64,000 nt of DNA from an uncultured Bacteroidales bacterium (GCA_937892155.1 CALAUG010000045.1:1-64000); one strand, 5' to 3'. Shown: positions 33,716 to 43,049, counted from the first letter of the stretch. Notes: generated by a model not told the origin, from the sequence alone. Made by a program: numbers and translations.

Positions 33716-35581
33716 ATGTTACAAGAATATGATGTAATTGTTGTTGGTGCTGGACATGCAGGCTGTGAAGCTGCTGCCGCTGCTGCTCGTTTGGGTTCAC
33801 AAACATTGTTGATTACAATGGATATGACTAAAATGGGAGCAATGTCGTGCAATCCAGCAGTTGGTGGAATTGCTAAAGGACAGATAGTGAGAGAAATAGA
33901 TGCTCTTGGTGGTTCTATGGGAAAAATTACCGACGCGTCTTCCATTCAATTTAGAATGTTGAACAAGTCGAAAGGCCCTGCTATGTGGAGTCCACGTTCA
34001 CAGGCCGATAGAACATTGTTCATTAAAAATTGGCGCGAGGAATTGGAATCAATTCCTAATCTTGATTTTTGGCAAGATGCTGTAAGTGAATTGATTATAG
34101 ATAAAGATACGGTAGTTGGCGTAAAAACTATTTGGGGAATTTCCATCAAAGCAAAATCGGTTGTTTTAACTAATGGTACATTCCTTAATGGTTTGATGCA
34201 TATTGGTCGTTCGCAGGTCGAAGGTGGTAGAATAGGGGAGTTGCCTTCGTACAAATTGTCTGATCAAATTCGAGATTTTGGTTTCGAAGTTGGTCGAATG
34301 AAAACGGGAACTCCTGCAAGAATTGATGGACGTACAATAGATTTCTCGAAATGTAAGGAACAGAAAGGTGACGACGAAATAGGACATTTTTCTTTTATGC
34401 CGCGAACAAAACCACTGTTGCCTCAACTAAGCTGTTGGATGACATATACGAATCCACAAGTTCACGAGGTACTTCATTCTGGTTTTGCGGATTCTCCACT
34501 TTATAATGGAACAATTAAAAGTATTGGCCCTCGATATTGTCCAAGTATAGAAACAAAATTGGTGACGTTTGCCGACAAAGACAAACATCAACTTTTTCTT
34601 GAACCGGAAGGCATCAATACGTGCGAATATTATTTGAACGGATTTTCTTCATCATTGCCGGCTGATGTTCAGTATAAAGCAATGAAATTGTTGCCAGGTT
34701 TGGAAAATTGTAAAATTTTCCGTCCGGGTTATGCTATAGAATACGATTTCTTTATGCCAACACAGTTAACTGCTTCGTTGGAAACAAAAATGATTAAGAA
34801 TTTGTTTTTCGCCGGTCAAATCAATGGAACAACTGGTTATGAAGAAGCTGGTGCGCAAGGTTTGATGGCGGGTATAAACGCGGCTTTGAAAGCTACCGAA
34901 AAAGATCCATTCATTCTTCATCGTGACGAAGCTTACATTGGTGTTCTTATAGACGATTTAATTACGAAAGGAGTGAACGAACCTTATCGTATGTTTACTT
35001 CGCGTGCCGAATTTAGAATTTTGTTACGTCAAGATGATGCAGATTTTCGACTTACTCCTAAGGGAATTTCACTTGGTTTGGTTGATGATGCTCGTAAGCG
35101 TGCCTTCGAAAATAAAATGTCGGCTACGGCAAAACTGAAAGATTATGTCTGCGAAAAAAAAATAACTATGGCTCAAGCAAATCCAATTTTGGAATCACTT
35201 GGAAGTAAACCATTGCAGGAATCTGTCAAGTTGAATAATTTGATTGCTCGTCCAAATGTTTCGGTAAAAGATTTTAATCTTGACAAAAATAAATTCATAG
35301 AAACTGATGACGTTGAATGGGAAACTGTAATGGAATCGGTTGATATTGATATTAAATATTCAGGTTACATAGAAAAGGAACGTGCGATAGCAGAAAAGAT
35401 TTCTCGTCTTGATTACATCAAAATCAAAGATAAAATTCCATACGAGCAAATTGAATCATTGTCAACTGAAGCACGACAAAAACTGGTAAAAATTAATCCA
35501 GAAACAATCGGGCAAGCTTCTCGTATTAGTGGAATTTCGCCAGCAGATATTAACGTATTGCTTGTATATCTTGGAAGATAA
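33716..35581 (+). CDS. mnmG: tRNA uridine-5-carboxymethylaminomethyl modification enzyme MnmG
   Basis: FAD protein that, with MnmE, installs the cmnm5 group on U34 of tRNAs. 621 residues, normal length. FAD loop VVGAGHAGCEAAAAAARLG, MSCNPAVGGIAKGQIVREIDALGG, KGPAMWSPRSQADR, LTNGTFLNGLMHIG, MKTGTPARIDGRTIDFS, NGTTGYEEAGAQGLMAGINAAL and SRAEFRILLRQDDAD are all family signatures. It is a frequent neighbour of oriC in bacteria, which matters for reading the gap to its left. Followed directly by parS-like site 1. Confidence 0.98.
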   Translation: MLQEYDVIVVGAGHAGCEAAAAAARLGSQTLLITMDMTKMGAMSCNPAVGGIAKGQIVREIDALGGSMGKITDASSIQFRMLNKSKGPAMWSPRSQADRTLFIKNWREELESIPNLDFWQDAVSELIIDKDTVVGVKTIWGISIKAKSVVLTNGTFLNGLMHIGRSQVEGGRIGELPSYKLSDQIRDFGFEVGRMKTGTPARIDGRTIDFSKCKEQKGDDEIGHFSFMPRTKPLLPQLSCWMTYTNPQVHEVLHSGFADSPLYNGTIKSIGPRYCPSIETKLVTFADKDKHQLFLEPEGINTCEYYLNGFSSSLPADVQYKAMKLLPGLENCKIFRPGYAIEYDFFMPTQLTASLETKMIKNLFFAGQINGTTGYEEAGAQGLMAGINAALKATEKDPFILHRDEAYIGVLIDDLITKGVNEPYRMFTSRAEFRILLRQDDADFRLTPKGISLGLVDDARKRAFENKMSATAKLKDYVCEKKITMAQANPILESLGSKPLQESVKLNNLIARPNVSVKDFNLDKNKFIETDDVEWETVMESVDIDIKYSGYIEKERAIAEKISRLDYIKIKDKIPYEQIESLSTEARQKLVKINPETIGQASRISGISPADINVLLVYLGR

Positions 35582-35586
35582 GGAAA

Positions 35587-35602
35587 CTTTCCACGTGGAA
35601 CA
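35587..35602. other. parS-like site 1
   Basis: CTTTCCACGTGGAACA, 12-bp perfect palindrome TTCCACGTGGAA, close to the parS consensus TGTTTCACGTGAAACA. It lies between mnmG and the M16 peptidase. The surrounding 22 bases 35584-35605 are repeated exactly at site 2. Confidence 0.72.
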
Positions 35603-35632
35603 ATTTTATTATATGCGTTATTGAATTAAAAA

Positions 35633-36898
35633 ATGGAACAAAATTCGAATGAAACTTTCCACGTGGAACAATCTCAAAAAATAAAAATTTTTGAGTTGTC
35701 GAATGGTGTAAAAGTTGTTTTGTCATCAGCCGATTCTTCTGCTTCGTATGTCGGACTTTTTGTTGCTTCGGGTTCTCGTGAGGATGAAAAATACTTGGGA
35801 GTTTCGCATTTGATTGAGCACGCAATTTTTAAAGGTACGTCGAAACATTCCTATTCCGATTTGATGAATATCGTAGAGTCGGTTGGTGGGGAAATGAATG
35901 CATATACGGCAAAAGAGGAAACATGTTTTCAAATTGCCATTGCGAATAATTATATTGAACGTGCTTTTTCTGTTTTGAGTGAAATATTCTTCGATTCAAT
36001 TTTTCCCGAAGAAGAACTTGAGAAAGAAAAAACAGTTGTGATTGATGAAATAGAATCGTACGAAGATGTCCCAAGTGAAATGATTTATGATGATTTCGAA
36101 GAAAATCTTTTCGCAGGTCATTCTTTAGCAACAAATATTCTCGGTACAAAAAAATCTGTAATGAAAATGAAACGAGAGGATTTGTTGAAGATGTATAAGA
36201 AATTATATATTCCAAATCAGCTCGTTGTTTCGTATGTTGGAAACGAAGATTTGGGAAAAATCTCTGGATTGGTGGAGAAATATTTTGCACAATCTATTGA
36301 AAATCAATCAAATAATATCGATAAAATTCGGTTTGTTCCACGTGGAACAATTTTTAATTTAGAGAAAAATAAGCGTACGCATCAAGCTCATTGCGTGCTT
36401 GGCTCTTTTGCTCCGTCAATGAAAAACGAGTTGAAATATGCGGCTTCGCTTTTGACTAATATTCTTGGCGGCGTTTCGTTCAATGCTTTGCTGAATTTGA
36501 AACTTCGCGAAGAGAAAGGATTGACGTACAATATTGAGGCAAATTATACTGCGTATTCCGACACTGGAGTGTTCGCTGTTTATTTTGGAACGGATTATTC
36601 CAAGGTTTCAACTTGTCGGCAAGTTATTGCAGAATTATTTGAGGATATTATTAAAAATGGTTTTTCGGACGAGCAACTGTCTGCTTATAAAAAACAAATA
36701 CTTGGCCAGTTGACTGTTTCCGATGATAATTATATGTCGCTTATGCTGAATAACGCAAAATCTGTTTGGTGGTTCAATCATGTGGATTCATTGGAAGAAG
36801 TGACTGAAAAAATCAATTCAATAACGAATGAGATGGTGAAGGAAGTAGCGAAAATGATTATTTCACCAGAAAATATGAATGTACTGATTTATAAATAA
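35633..36898 (+). CDS. M16-family zinc metallopeptidase (pitrilysin/processing-peptidase-like)
   Basis: 421 residues without a signal peptide. The inverted zinc motif is HLIEH in GVSHLIEHAIFKGTSKHS (about residues 49-53), with the downstream Glu in VVIDEIESYEDVPSE (about 127). GGEMNAYTAKEETCFQI and LREEKGLTYNIEANY match the family, similar to PqqL/YmxG-type proteins. Physiological substrate unknown. Two parS-like sites fall within this gene: codons 8-13 and codons 234-239, where they encode HVEQ and VPRGT. Start ATG is 51 bases after mnmG. Confidence 0.9.
   Translation: MEQNSNETFHVEQSQKIKIFELSNGVKVVLSSADSSASYVGLFVASGSREDEKYLGVSHLIEHAIFKGTSKHSYSDLMNIVESVGGEMNAYTAKEETCFQIAIANNYIERAFSVLSEIFFDSIFPEEELEKEKTVVIDEIESYEDVPSEMIYDDFEENLFAGHSLATNILGTKKSVMKMKREDLLKMYKKLYIPNQLVVSYVGNEDLGKISGLVEKYFAQSIENQSNNIDKIRFVPRGTIFNLEKNKRTHQAHCVLGSFAPSMKNELKYAASLLTNILGGVSFNALLNLKLREEKGLTYNIEANYTAYSDTGVFAVYFGTDYSKVSTCRQVIAELFEDIIKNGFSDEQLSAYKKQILGQLTVSDDNYMSLMLNNAKSVWWFNHVDSLEEVTEKINSITNEMVKEVAKMIISPENMNVLIYK
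35655..35670. other. parS-like site 2
   Basis: CTTTCCACGTGGAACA, same 16 bases as site 1, within the first codons of the M16 peptidase gene. Confidence 0.72.
36334..36349. other. parS-like site 3
   Basis: TGTTCCACGTGGAACA, a perfect 16-bp palindrome (18 bp with flanking T/A), differing from the parS consensus only at one symmetric position pair. It is inside the M16 peptidase coding sequence. Confidence 0.78.
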
Positions 36899-36899
36899 T

Positions 36900-37463
36900 A
36901 TGAAAGAAGATTTGAAAAATTGTTGTGACATTCTTCGTAAAGGTGGCACAATTCTCTATCCAACAGATACAATTTGGGGAATTGGTTGCGATGCTACAAA
37001 TGCAGAAGCAATAGATAAAGTTTTCAAATTGAAAAATCGCGATGGAAATATTCCCTTGCTTGTTTTGGTGAATTCGGTTGCAATGCTTGAACGGTATGTG
37101 GAAGATATGCCGCAAGTTGCATACGATTTAATTGATTGCGCAACTTCGCCAATGACTATAATTTTTGATAAAGCCAAAAATCTGCCAGCAAATCTTATAG
37201 GACAAGATGGAAGTATAGGAATTAGAGTTACAAGCGAACCATTTACTGACCAATTGATTCAACAATTTAGAAGACCAATCGTCTCAACTTCGGCAAATAT
37301 TCACGGCGCTCCAACTGCGCAATTTTTTCAAGAGATTGATAGCCAGATAATTAATGGAGTTGACTATGTTGTAAAGTATCGACAAAACGATACAACGAAA
37401 GCAAAAGCATCTCAGATTATTAAATTGTCCAATAGCGGACAAATAACTATAATTCGAAAATAA
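36900..37463 (+). CDS. tsaC: Threonylcarbamoyl-AMP synthase (YrdC/Sua5 family)
   Basis: Makes threonylcarbamoyl-AMP from threonine, bicarbonate and ATP for t6A37 tRNA modification. 187 residues, a single YrdC domain: GTILYPTDTIWGIGCDATN, KLKNRDGNIPLLVLV, SPMTIIFDKA, GIRVTSEPF and IVSTSANIHGAPT. No Sua5 C-terminal domain, so TsaC-like. Begins 1 base after the M16 stop and shares the TAATG junction with the next gene. Confidence 0.93.
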   Translation: MKEDLKNCCDILRKGGTILYPTDTIWGIGCDATNAEAIDKVFKLKNRDGNIPLLVLVNSVAMLERYVEDMPQVAYDLIDCATSPMTIIFDKAKNLPANLIGQDGSIGIRVTSEPFTDQLIQQFRRPIVSTSANIHGAPTAQFFQEIDSQIINGVDYVVKYRQNDTTKAKASQIIKLSNSGQITIIRK

Positions 37464-37888
37464 TGACAAAGGAAGAAGTTCGCGAACAACGATTTTCACA
37501 TTCGTTAGATATTCAAATTCGTTTTACCGATATGGATATGAATGGTCACGTTAACAATGGTGTGTATCATTCATATTTTGACATGGGTAGAATGCACTAT
37601 TTTACAGAAGTTTTTCACGCAAAAACAGGAAATACGTTAATTGCTCAGGTTAATACTTCGTATGTGAAATCAGTATTGGCCACAGATACAATTTGTATAA
37701 AAAGCAAAATCGTTCGTTGGGGAAATTCAAGCTTCGACATGCTTCAGGCAATTTTTGTTCAAAATGCTGACTGCCAAGAACTTGCGTGTTATAATGTGAC
37801 GACTTTTGTACATCTCGATAATGGTAAACCTTCTCCTGTTCCTGATTCTTGGAAACAGGCGGTTTCCAATTTTGAGAAAGATGTGTAA
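37463..37888 (+). CDS. Hotdog-fold acyl-CoA thioesterase
   Basis: 141 residues of the 4-hydroxybenzoyl-CoA thioesterase/YbgC type: RFTDMDMNGHVNNGVYHSYFDMGRM contains the catalytic Asp (DMDMNGHVNN) and is the most conserved block; TLIAQVNTSYVKSVLATDTI follows. Substrate unknown, possibly short or long acyl-CoA. Its ATG overlaps the tsaC stop, indicating co-translation. Confidence 0.88.
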   Translation: MTKEEVREQRFSHSLDIQIRFTDMDMNGHVNNGVYHSYFDMGRMHYFTEVFHAKTGNTLIAQVNTSYVKSVLATDTICIKSKIVRWGNSSFDMLQAIFVQNADCQELACYNVTTFVHLDNGKPSPVPDSWKQAVSNFEKDV

Positions 37889-37898
37889 TGCTTTATTA

Positions 37899-38585
37899 CT
37901 ATTTAGAAAGCATTTCTTCAAATGCTTTCCACAAATTATCTTCTGGTGTAGGAGCCGTTATTTTAATTGTTTCCTTGGTAACAGGGTGTAAAAACTCTAC
38001 CGAACGTGCATGTAATGAAATGCCACCATCTTTATTGCTTCTTTCAGCTCCATATTTTAGATCACCTTTAATAGGACATCCCATGTGAGCCAATTGACAA
38101 CGGATTTGGTGATGTCTTCCTGTATGTAAATCAATTTCTAATAGATGATAATTTTCCGACGAGGCAATTAATCGATAGGTGAGACTCGCTTCTTTGGCAT
38201 CTTTTGTTTCTTTGGAGCATACAAAAGATTTATTTTTTTGCGCATCACGTTTAATGTAGTCAGTTATTGTTGCTGTATCTTGCTTCGGTCGATTTTTAAC
38301 AATTGCCCAGTATGTTTTTTTCACTTCCTTTGAGCGGAATTGCTCGTTCAGTCTTGTTAGGGCTTTGCTTGTACGTGCGAAAACCACAACGCCGCTTACA
38401 GGTCTATCTATTCTATGAGTTGCATTGAGAAAAACTGCTCCTGGTTTGTTGTATTTTATTTTTATATACTGTTTTGCCAAATCTTCCAATGCTAAATCGC
38501 CTGTGTTGTCTGCTTGCGCAAGCATATTATTAGGCTTGTTAGCGATTAGTATATGGTTGTCTTCGTATAGAACTTCAAAATTCAT
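37899..38585 (-). CDS. RluA-family pseudouridine synthase
   Basis: 228 residues; converts uridine to pseudouridine in rRNA or tRNA. Catalytic Asp in ATHRIDRPVSGVVVFARTSKAL (the HRLD motif, here HRID, about residue 59), KKTYWAIVKNRP, LHTGRHHQIRCQLAHMGCPI and GDLKYGA are family blocks. No S4 domain at the N-terminus, so closer to RluA/TruC than RluC/D. Its start overlaps the panB stop by 1 base. Confidence 0.9.
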   Translation of the reverse strand: MNFEVLYEDNHILIANKPNNMLAQADNTGDLALEDLAKQYIKIKYNKPGAVFLNATHRIDRPVSGVVVFARTSKALTRLNEQFRSKEVKKTYWAIVKNRPKQDTATITDYIKRDAQKNKSFVCSKETKDAKEASLTYRLIASSENYHLLEIDLHTGRHHQIRCQLAHMGCPIKGDLKYGAERSNKDGGISLHARSVEFLHPVTKETIKITAPTPEDNLWKAFEEMLSK

Positions 38586-39406
38586 TAGTATTGTTCTTTT
38601 TCGTTCGGAAAATCATTTGATTTTACGTCCTCAATGTAATGTTTTGCAGCATCGGTTATGACTGAAAATAAATCTGCGTATCTACGGAGAAAGCGTGGAG
38701 AAAAATCTTTATTGATTCCCATAATATCGTGAAATACAAGCACTTGTCCATCTGTCCCGCCACCAGCGCCAATGCCAATAGTTGGTATAGAAATTTCTTT
38801 AGTAACTTTTTCTGCTAATTCAGCTGGAATTTTTTCAAGAACAATTGCGAAGCAACCTGCTTCTTCCAATTTTTTTGCATCGGAAAGTAATTTTTTTGCT
38901 TCAGCTTCCTCTTTTGCCCGAACTTCGTAAGTGCCGAATTTGTTTATGGATTGTGGTGTTAAACCAAGGTGTCCCATAACCGGAATACCAGCAGAAATGA
39001 TTTTCTTAACTGATTCAATAATTTCTTCGCCACCTTCAATTTTTATTCCTCCACAGCCACTTTCTTTCATCATGCGTATTGCAGAGTGGAGTGCTTCGAG
39101 AGAATCTCCCTGATATGTTCCAAATGGCAGGTCGGCGACAACAAGACTTCTTGAAACTGCTTTTTGTACCGATGAAGCATGATATATCATTTGATCAAGT
39201 GTAATAGGCAATGTTGTAACATTTCCTGCAATTACGTTTGATGCAGAATCACCGACAAGAATTATATCCATTCCTGCTGCATCAAGAATTTTAGCCGTAG
39301 AATAATCGTATGCCGTTAACATTGCGATTTTCTCGCCCTGTGCCTTCATCTCGCTTAGAATGCGAGTTGTGATAACTTTCTTTGAAATTGAATTTGCTGT
39401 TGACAT
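38585..39406 (-). CDS. panB: 3-methyl-2-oxobutanoate hydroxymethyltransferase
   Basis: First step of pantothenate synthesis, adding hydroxymethyl from methylene-THF to ketoisovalerate. 273 residues. [78 protein letters not shown] and [22 protein letters not shown] are the diagnostic blocks with metal-binding Asp and Glu. Together with coaD it marks coenzyme A synthesis. panC and panD are not in the window. Confidence 0.97.
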   Translation of the reverse strand: MSTANSISKKVITTRILSEMKAQGEKIAMLTAYDYSTAKILDAAGMDIILVGDSASNVIAGNVTTLPITLDQMIYHASSVQKAVSRSLVVADLPFGTYQGDSLEALHSAIRMMKESGCGGIKIEGGEEIIESVKKIISAGIPVMGHLGLTPQSINKFGTYEVRAKEEAEAKKLLSDAKKLEEAGCFAIVLEKIPAELAEKVTKEISIPTIGIGAGGGTDGQVLVFHDIMGINKDFSPRFLRRYADLFSVITDAAKHYIEDVKSNDFPNEKEQY

Positions 39407-39462
39407 TCCTTAAATTTTTTACAAAGGTGCGAAATAAATTCTTAATTCTTAATCTCTAACTT

Positions 39463-40521
39463 TTAATATCCTTCCTGTGTCAGCCATTTTTGATATGTTT
39501 GAGCCTTTTTCAAATGTTGGTCAAATGTGGCAGAAAAATCGCTGTAGCCAGAATAATTCGGTTGTGCGCAGAAGTAATAATAATCGTGATGTGCATAATT
39601 CAGGACTGCGTCAATGCCTGCTTTTGATGGTGTACAAATGGGGCCGGGAGGCAAACCTTTGTGCTCGTACGTGCTGTATGGAGATGTTTTTGCACGTTCG
39701 ATGTGTCCTTTTCTTACGCGTTTAATTTCAAAATCATTCAATGCAAATTTTATTGTTGGATCGGCTTGAAGTTTTCCAGCAGTCGCAGTACCTTTTAAAC
39801 GATTCATATACACACCTGCAATTTTTGGTTTTTCATCGTTGTGCCTAGTTTCCTGATCAACAATAGATGCCATTGTCATAACTTTTTGTGGCGTAAGACC
39901 AATATTGTTTGCTTTATTTGTCCGTTGTTCATTCCAGAAAGCATTGTATTCTTTTGACATACGTTCAAGGAATTGTCGAGCCGATGTATTCCAATAAAAA
40001 TCGTATGTGTCAGGCAAAAACATACAAATGGTGTTTTGTTTGTTAAACCCAAGCGAATCCATAAATTGTCGGTTATTTGTCAACTGAATCAATTCATCAT
40101 AATTTGCTTCAAGTTTTTCGGAAGCAAGTTCGAGAATCTCATCATAATGGCGTGCAAATTTTATAGTAAACTTTACCGTTTCACGTTTTCCTGAGCGGAA
40201 TAACCGTATCACATCAAAACTCGACATACCATCGGAAAGCTTGTATAGACCCGGATATAAATGGTTCTCAAGATTGAGCAGAGAAGACATTAGTTTCAAT
40301 CCAAAAAGATGTTTTACGTTGAGCGAGTTATCAATGTCGTCAATAACAGTTTCAACAGATGCTCCCGTTGGAATCGCAAAATACATTGATTCAACGTTTT
40401 TGTCGTTAGCATAGACGTTTCCTCCGAAGAAAATGCTCCCAAAATATGCTCCTATAGCAACGAATAAAATAAAAACACCAAGTATGATGCGTGGTGCTTT
40501 TGAATGTTTATTTTTTGTCAT
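39463..40521 (-). CDS. mltG: Endolytic transglycosylase MltG
   Basis: Inner-membrane murein transglycosylase thought to end glycan-strand growth. 352 residues: membrane anchor (IILGVFILFVAIGAYFG) near the N-terminus, LysM-like part, then YceG domain with FLPDTYDFYWNTSARQFLERM, MASIVDQETRHNDEKPKIAGVYMNRL, KLQADPTIKFAL and SPYSTYEHKGLPPGPICTPSKAGIDA. The usual VEKET reads VDQET, keeping the second Glu. The longer start at 40542 is inside the -7 box and was rejected. Confidence 0.93.
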   Translation of the reverse strand: MTKNKHSKAPRIILGVFILFVAIGAYFGSIFFGGNVYANDKNVESMYFAIPTGASVETVIDDIDNSLNVKHLFGLKLMSSLLNLENHLYPGLYKLSDGMSSFDVIRLFRSGKRETVKFTIKFARHYDEILELASEKLEANYDELIQLTNNRQFMDSLGFNKQNTICMFLPDTYDFYWNTSARQFLERMSKEYNAFWNEQRTNKANNIGLTPQKVMTMASIVDQETRHNDEKPKIAGVYMNRLKGTATAGKLQADPTIKFALNDFEIKRVRKGHIERAKTSPYSTYEHKGLPPGPICTPSKAGIDAVLNYAHHDYYYFCAQPNYSGYSDFSATFDQHLKKAQTYQKWLTQEGY

Positions 40522-40539
40522 TGTCTTTAAATTGTTGGT

Positions 40540-40547
40540 CAAAACTA
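40540..40547 (-). promoter_or_regulatory. -7 promoter box for mltG
   Basis: Minus-strand TAGTTTTG, 18 bases before the chosen mltG start. Confidence 0.55.
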
Positions 40548-40610
40548 AAAAAAAACGGCTACGATTTATATTTGTTTGTATAGAAAAGTTTGCTGTTCTT
40601 TATTTTTTAA

Positions 40611-40618
40611 TACATTTG
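40611..40618 (+). promoter_or_regulatory. -7 promoter box for the CE2 esterase gene
   Basis: TACATTTG, 27 bases before the chosen start. A second match, TATATTTG at 40567-40574, lies further upstream. Confidence 0.45.
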
Positions 40619-40645
40619 AGAAATTTCTCTAAAAATTTTGACATG

Positions 40646-42034
40646 ATGAAGAAGTTCTTTTTTGTTTTTATATTGATTTCATTAGGACTGGTAAGTTGTA
40701 ATGATAAAGATAATAATCCCGTTGTCGTAAAGTCAATTGATTGTGAGGAATCTGAAATTTCGTTGTATCCATACGAAAACAAGGAAGTTACAATTACTAT
40801 TTCACCTGAAAATGCCGAAGACAAAGACTATGGTTGGGAAATTATAGACCCAAACATTGCATCTGTAGAAGGCAATGTTTTTACTGGTAAAATGCCTGGG
40901 GAAACGTGGGCAATAGTTTTCAATACTCTTCGCCCAGAAATAAGAGATTCATTAAAAATAACCATTATGGAAATACCTAAAAAATCTGTGAATTTTGATG
41001 ACGAAAATATTTGTTACGAGGGTCGTGTAGAAATCGGTTCTGAAGCTGTAAGTTATTTGTATCCAGGATCTTCTATTATTACTGAATTCACGGGTACCTC
41101 AATTAATGGTAAGTTCAACGCCGTAAAAGATGTGTATTATTGGGTTGAAGTTGATGATCAGAAACCTTATAAATTGTGCGTCCGTAAAAAAACAAATTAT
41201 ATCGAAAATTCTGGTACTAACCCTGGTACATTTTGGCTTGCACAAAACTTAAAACCAGGCAACCATACATTAAGGGTTACGTTGTGTTCGGAGGGAATTT
41301 ACAAGAATCCGAAATTTTATGGCTTCGAAATCGATGAAAATGCAGAGTTGATGAAACCTGCCGAAAAAACTGTAAAATTTGAATTTATTGGGAATTCAAT
41401 CACGTGCGGTTATGGTACGGAAGTAACAAATCGGGCTGCTTTTAATGACTCTACTTCTAATTTCTGCCACGGATTTGCTTATTTGGTTTCGAAAGAATTT
41501 AATGCACAGCTAATGGTTGTTGCACGTTCTGGTATAGGCGTTTATAGAAATTATGGAGATGCTGAGACTGCTTCGGAATATGGATGTCTTCCTGATAATT
41601 ATGAAAAAATGTGGTTGCAAAATACCAAGAATTGGGATTTTACAAAATATACTCCTGACGTTATATTTATTAACCTAGGAACGAACGATACCTGGGATTT
41701 GGATAATACTTCTGTCAAGGAATCTACGTTTAATGACGAAAAATATGAAGCAAATTATAAGTCGTTACTTGATAAGATTTTTTCTCATTATTCGAATAAT
41801 CCAAAGGTTGTTCTTCTAACAGGTTGTATGATGGGTCAACAGGCTTTAGACCGCGTGAAACCAATACTTAATACTATTCAAAGCGAATACAATGCAAAAG
41901 GTCATACAATCTATCGTTTTGATTTTTCTCAGCAAATTGGTTTAGGTGCTGATTGGCATCCGTGTGCTGCGCAGCAAAAAACAATGAGTGAGGAATTGAT
42001 ACCATTTTTGAAAGAAAATCACATTGTTGATTAA
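40646..42034 (+). CDS. Carbohydrate esterase family 2 lipoprotein (SGNH acetyl esterase)
   Basis: 462 residues with a lipoprotein signal (FILISLGLVSCND). An Ig-like BIG2-type domain (about 30-110, ISLYPYENKEVTITISPENA) precedes the CE2 layout: a beta-sandwich domain (about 120-235) then an SGNH hydrolase with Ser in FIGNSITCGYG, Gly in ARSGIG, Asn in NLGTNDTWD and the Asp-His in GADWHPCAAQQ. Such enzymes remove acetyl groups from xylan or glucomannan. A surface location fits use of plant polysaccharides, like the GH5 cellulase. The longer frame upstream would overlap mltG and lacks a signal. Confidence 0.88.
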   Translation: MKKFFFVFILISLGLVSCNDKDNNPVVVKSIDCEESEISLYPYENKEVTITISPENAEDKDYGWEIIDPNIASVEGNVFTGKMPGETWAIVFNTLRPEIRDSLKITIMEIPKKSVNFDDENICYEGRVEIGSEAVSYLYPGSSIITEFTGTSINGKFNAVKDVYYWVEVDDQKPYKLCVRKKTNYIENSGTNPGTFWLAQNLKPGNHTLRVTLCSEGIYKNPKFYGFEIDENAELMKPAEKTVKFEFIGNSITCGYGTEVTNRAAFNDSTSNFCHGFAYLVSKEFNAQLMVVARSGIGVYRNYGDAETASEYGCLPDNYEKMWLQNTKNWDFTKYTPDVIFINLGTNDTWDLDNTSVKESTFNDEKYEANYKSLLDKIFSHYSNNPKVVLLTGCMMGQQALDRVKPILNTIQSEYNAKGHTIYRFDFSQQIGLGADWHPCAAQQKTMSEELIPFLKENHIVD

Positions 42035-42386
42035 TTAGAACTCTATTGGGTATTTCTCTGTTTGCATTTTTATAAACAGTTCCAATAGGTATCATAGATG
42101 GTGTGTTCGAGCCGTCCTTTCTCTTTTATGGCTTTTCTCATAGATTAGTATTTTATTGTAATTTGCGGATTTTTGGGTAAAGGGCTATAAAGAATCTTTT
42201 TGAGCTCAATCGATTCATGTTAAAATGTTTTGTGCGTTTCATAAGCGAAATTTGTGCATTGTAGCAAATATCAATACCACTTGTTGTGTTTTATCTTTAT
42301 GATTAGTAAACAAATAATCATGCCTTTTTTATTGGTTGTGTATGGCAATTTTGAGTTGTATAATGGATATTATTACAAGCTAAAAC

Positions 42387-42422
42387 AATAAAGCGATGCC
42401 ACACACGACATCGCTTTATTTT
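42387..42422 (+). terminator. Hairpin, possible terminator of the rightward esterase transcript
   Basis: Perfect 12-bp stem AATAAAGCGATG/CATCGCTTTATT with a 10-base loop; the following T tract is short (TTTT including the stem end). Confidence 0.6.
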
Positions 42423-42429
42423 GGGCATA

Positions 42430-42462
42430 AAAAAAGCCGATTCACATGAACCGGCTTTTTGT
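42430..42462 (-). terminator. Rho-independent terminator after the 173-residue lipoprotein gene
   Basis: On the minus strand AAAAAGCCGGTTC/GAATCGGCTTTTT with ATGT loop and a T7 tail; the stem also works on the plus strand. Confidence 0.88.
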
Positions 42463-42477
42463 TTATTTGGAATTTTA

Positions 42478-42999
42478 TTATTCTATGCGGATTTTAGCAT
42501 CATCTTTTTTCCAAACTCTAATTTCAGCGATTTCGCTTTCTTCATCGAATGAAAGAATTTCGAAGAAACCTTGACATTTTTCGTTGAAGAATGCAACTGC
42601 TCTACGACCTTTAGCAAGTTTTTTGTCGATTGAAATTTGAGTTGCAGCATTATCAAAACTTAATTCATCAAATCCTTCTGGAGTAAGATTCTTGATTTCC
42701 AAGAATTTTGTTACTGATGCAGTGCTGTTAACGATTGTATTTTTTGCATCTGTACCAGAGATGAATTTGAAGTTGTCAGGATCTGTAGTACTGAAAGCAA
42801 AGATTACATTTGCACCAGTTTCACCAAGTTGTTCTTTTGTTTGTGCACCGTTGTCATAAGTCCAGAAAGAACCAATTGTTGCACAGTTTGAACCACCCAA
42901 TTGAGCTTTTTCACCGAAAACTGTTTCTTCATCATCGCCACAAGCTGCGAAACCGAAAGCAGCTACTAAGCCTAGAGCTAAGAATTTTAATTTTTTCAT
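42478..42999 (-). CDS. Lipoprotein of unknown function
   Basis: 173 residues with lipoprotein signal LGLVAAFGFAACGDDE (Cys about residue 20). The mature part is beta-rich with SNCATIGSFWTYDNG, VIFAFSTTDPDNFKFISG and RRAVAFFNEKCQGFFEIL; no family recognised. Two further cysteines could form a disulfide. Single-gene unit with its own -7 box and terminator. Confidence 0.72.
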   Translation of the reverse strand: MKKLKFLALGLVAAFGFAACGDDEETVFGEKAQLGGSNCATIGSFWTYDNGAQTKEQLGETGANVIFAFSTTDPDNFKFISGTDAKNTIVNSTASVTKFLEIKNLTPEGFDELSFDNAATQISIDKKLAKGRRAVAFFNEKCQGFFEILSFDEESEIAEIRVWKKDDAKIRIE

Positions 43000-43041
43000 A
43001 ATACTTTTTGTTTAAATTGTTAATTATTAATTTTTACTGCG

Positions 43042-43049
43042 CAAAGATA
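43042..43049 (-). promoter_or_regulatory. -7 promoter box for the lipoprotein gene
   Basis: Minus-strand TATCTTTG, 42 bases before the start codon. Confidence 0.5.

Larger units (their letters stand above)
42035..42477. other. 443-base gap without a gene, two hairpins
   Basis: No coding sequence is credible here. Near the left end, nested arms CTATTGG (42043-42049)/CCAATAG (42082-42088) and CTGTTT (42059-42064)/AAACAG (42074-42079) form a 46-base hairpin in the 3' region of the esterase transcript, without a T tract. The right end holds two terminator-like hairpins listed separately. Nothing else was recognised between 42090 and 42385. Confidence 0.6.
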
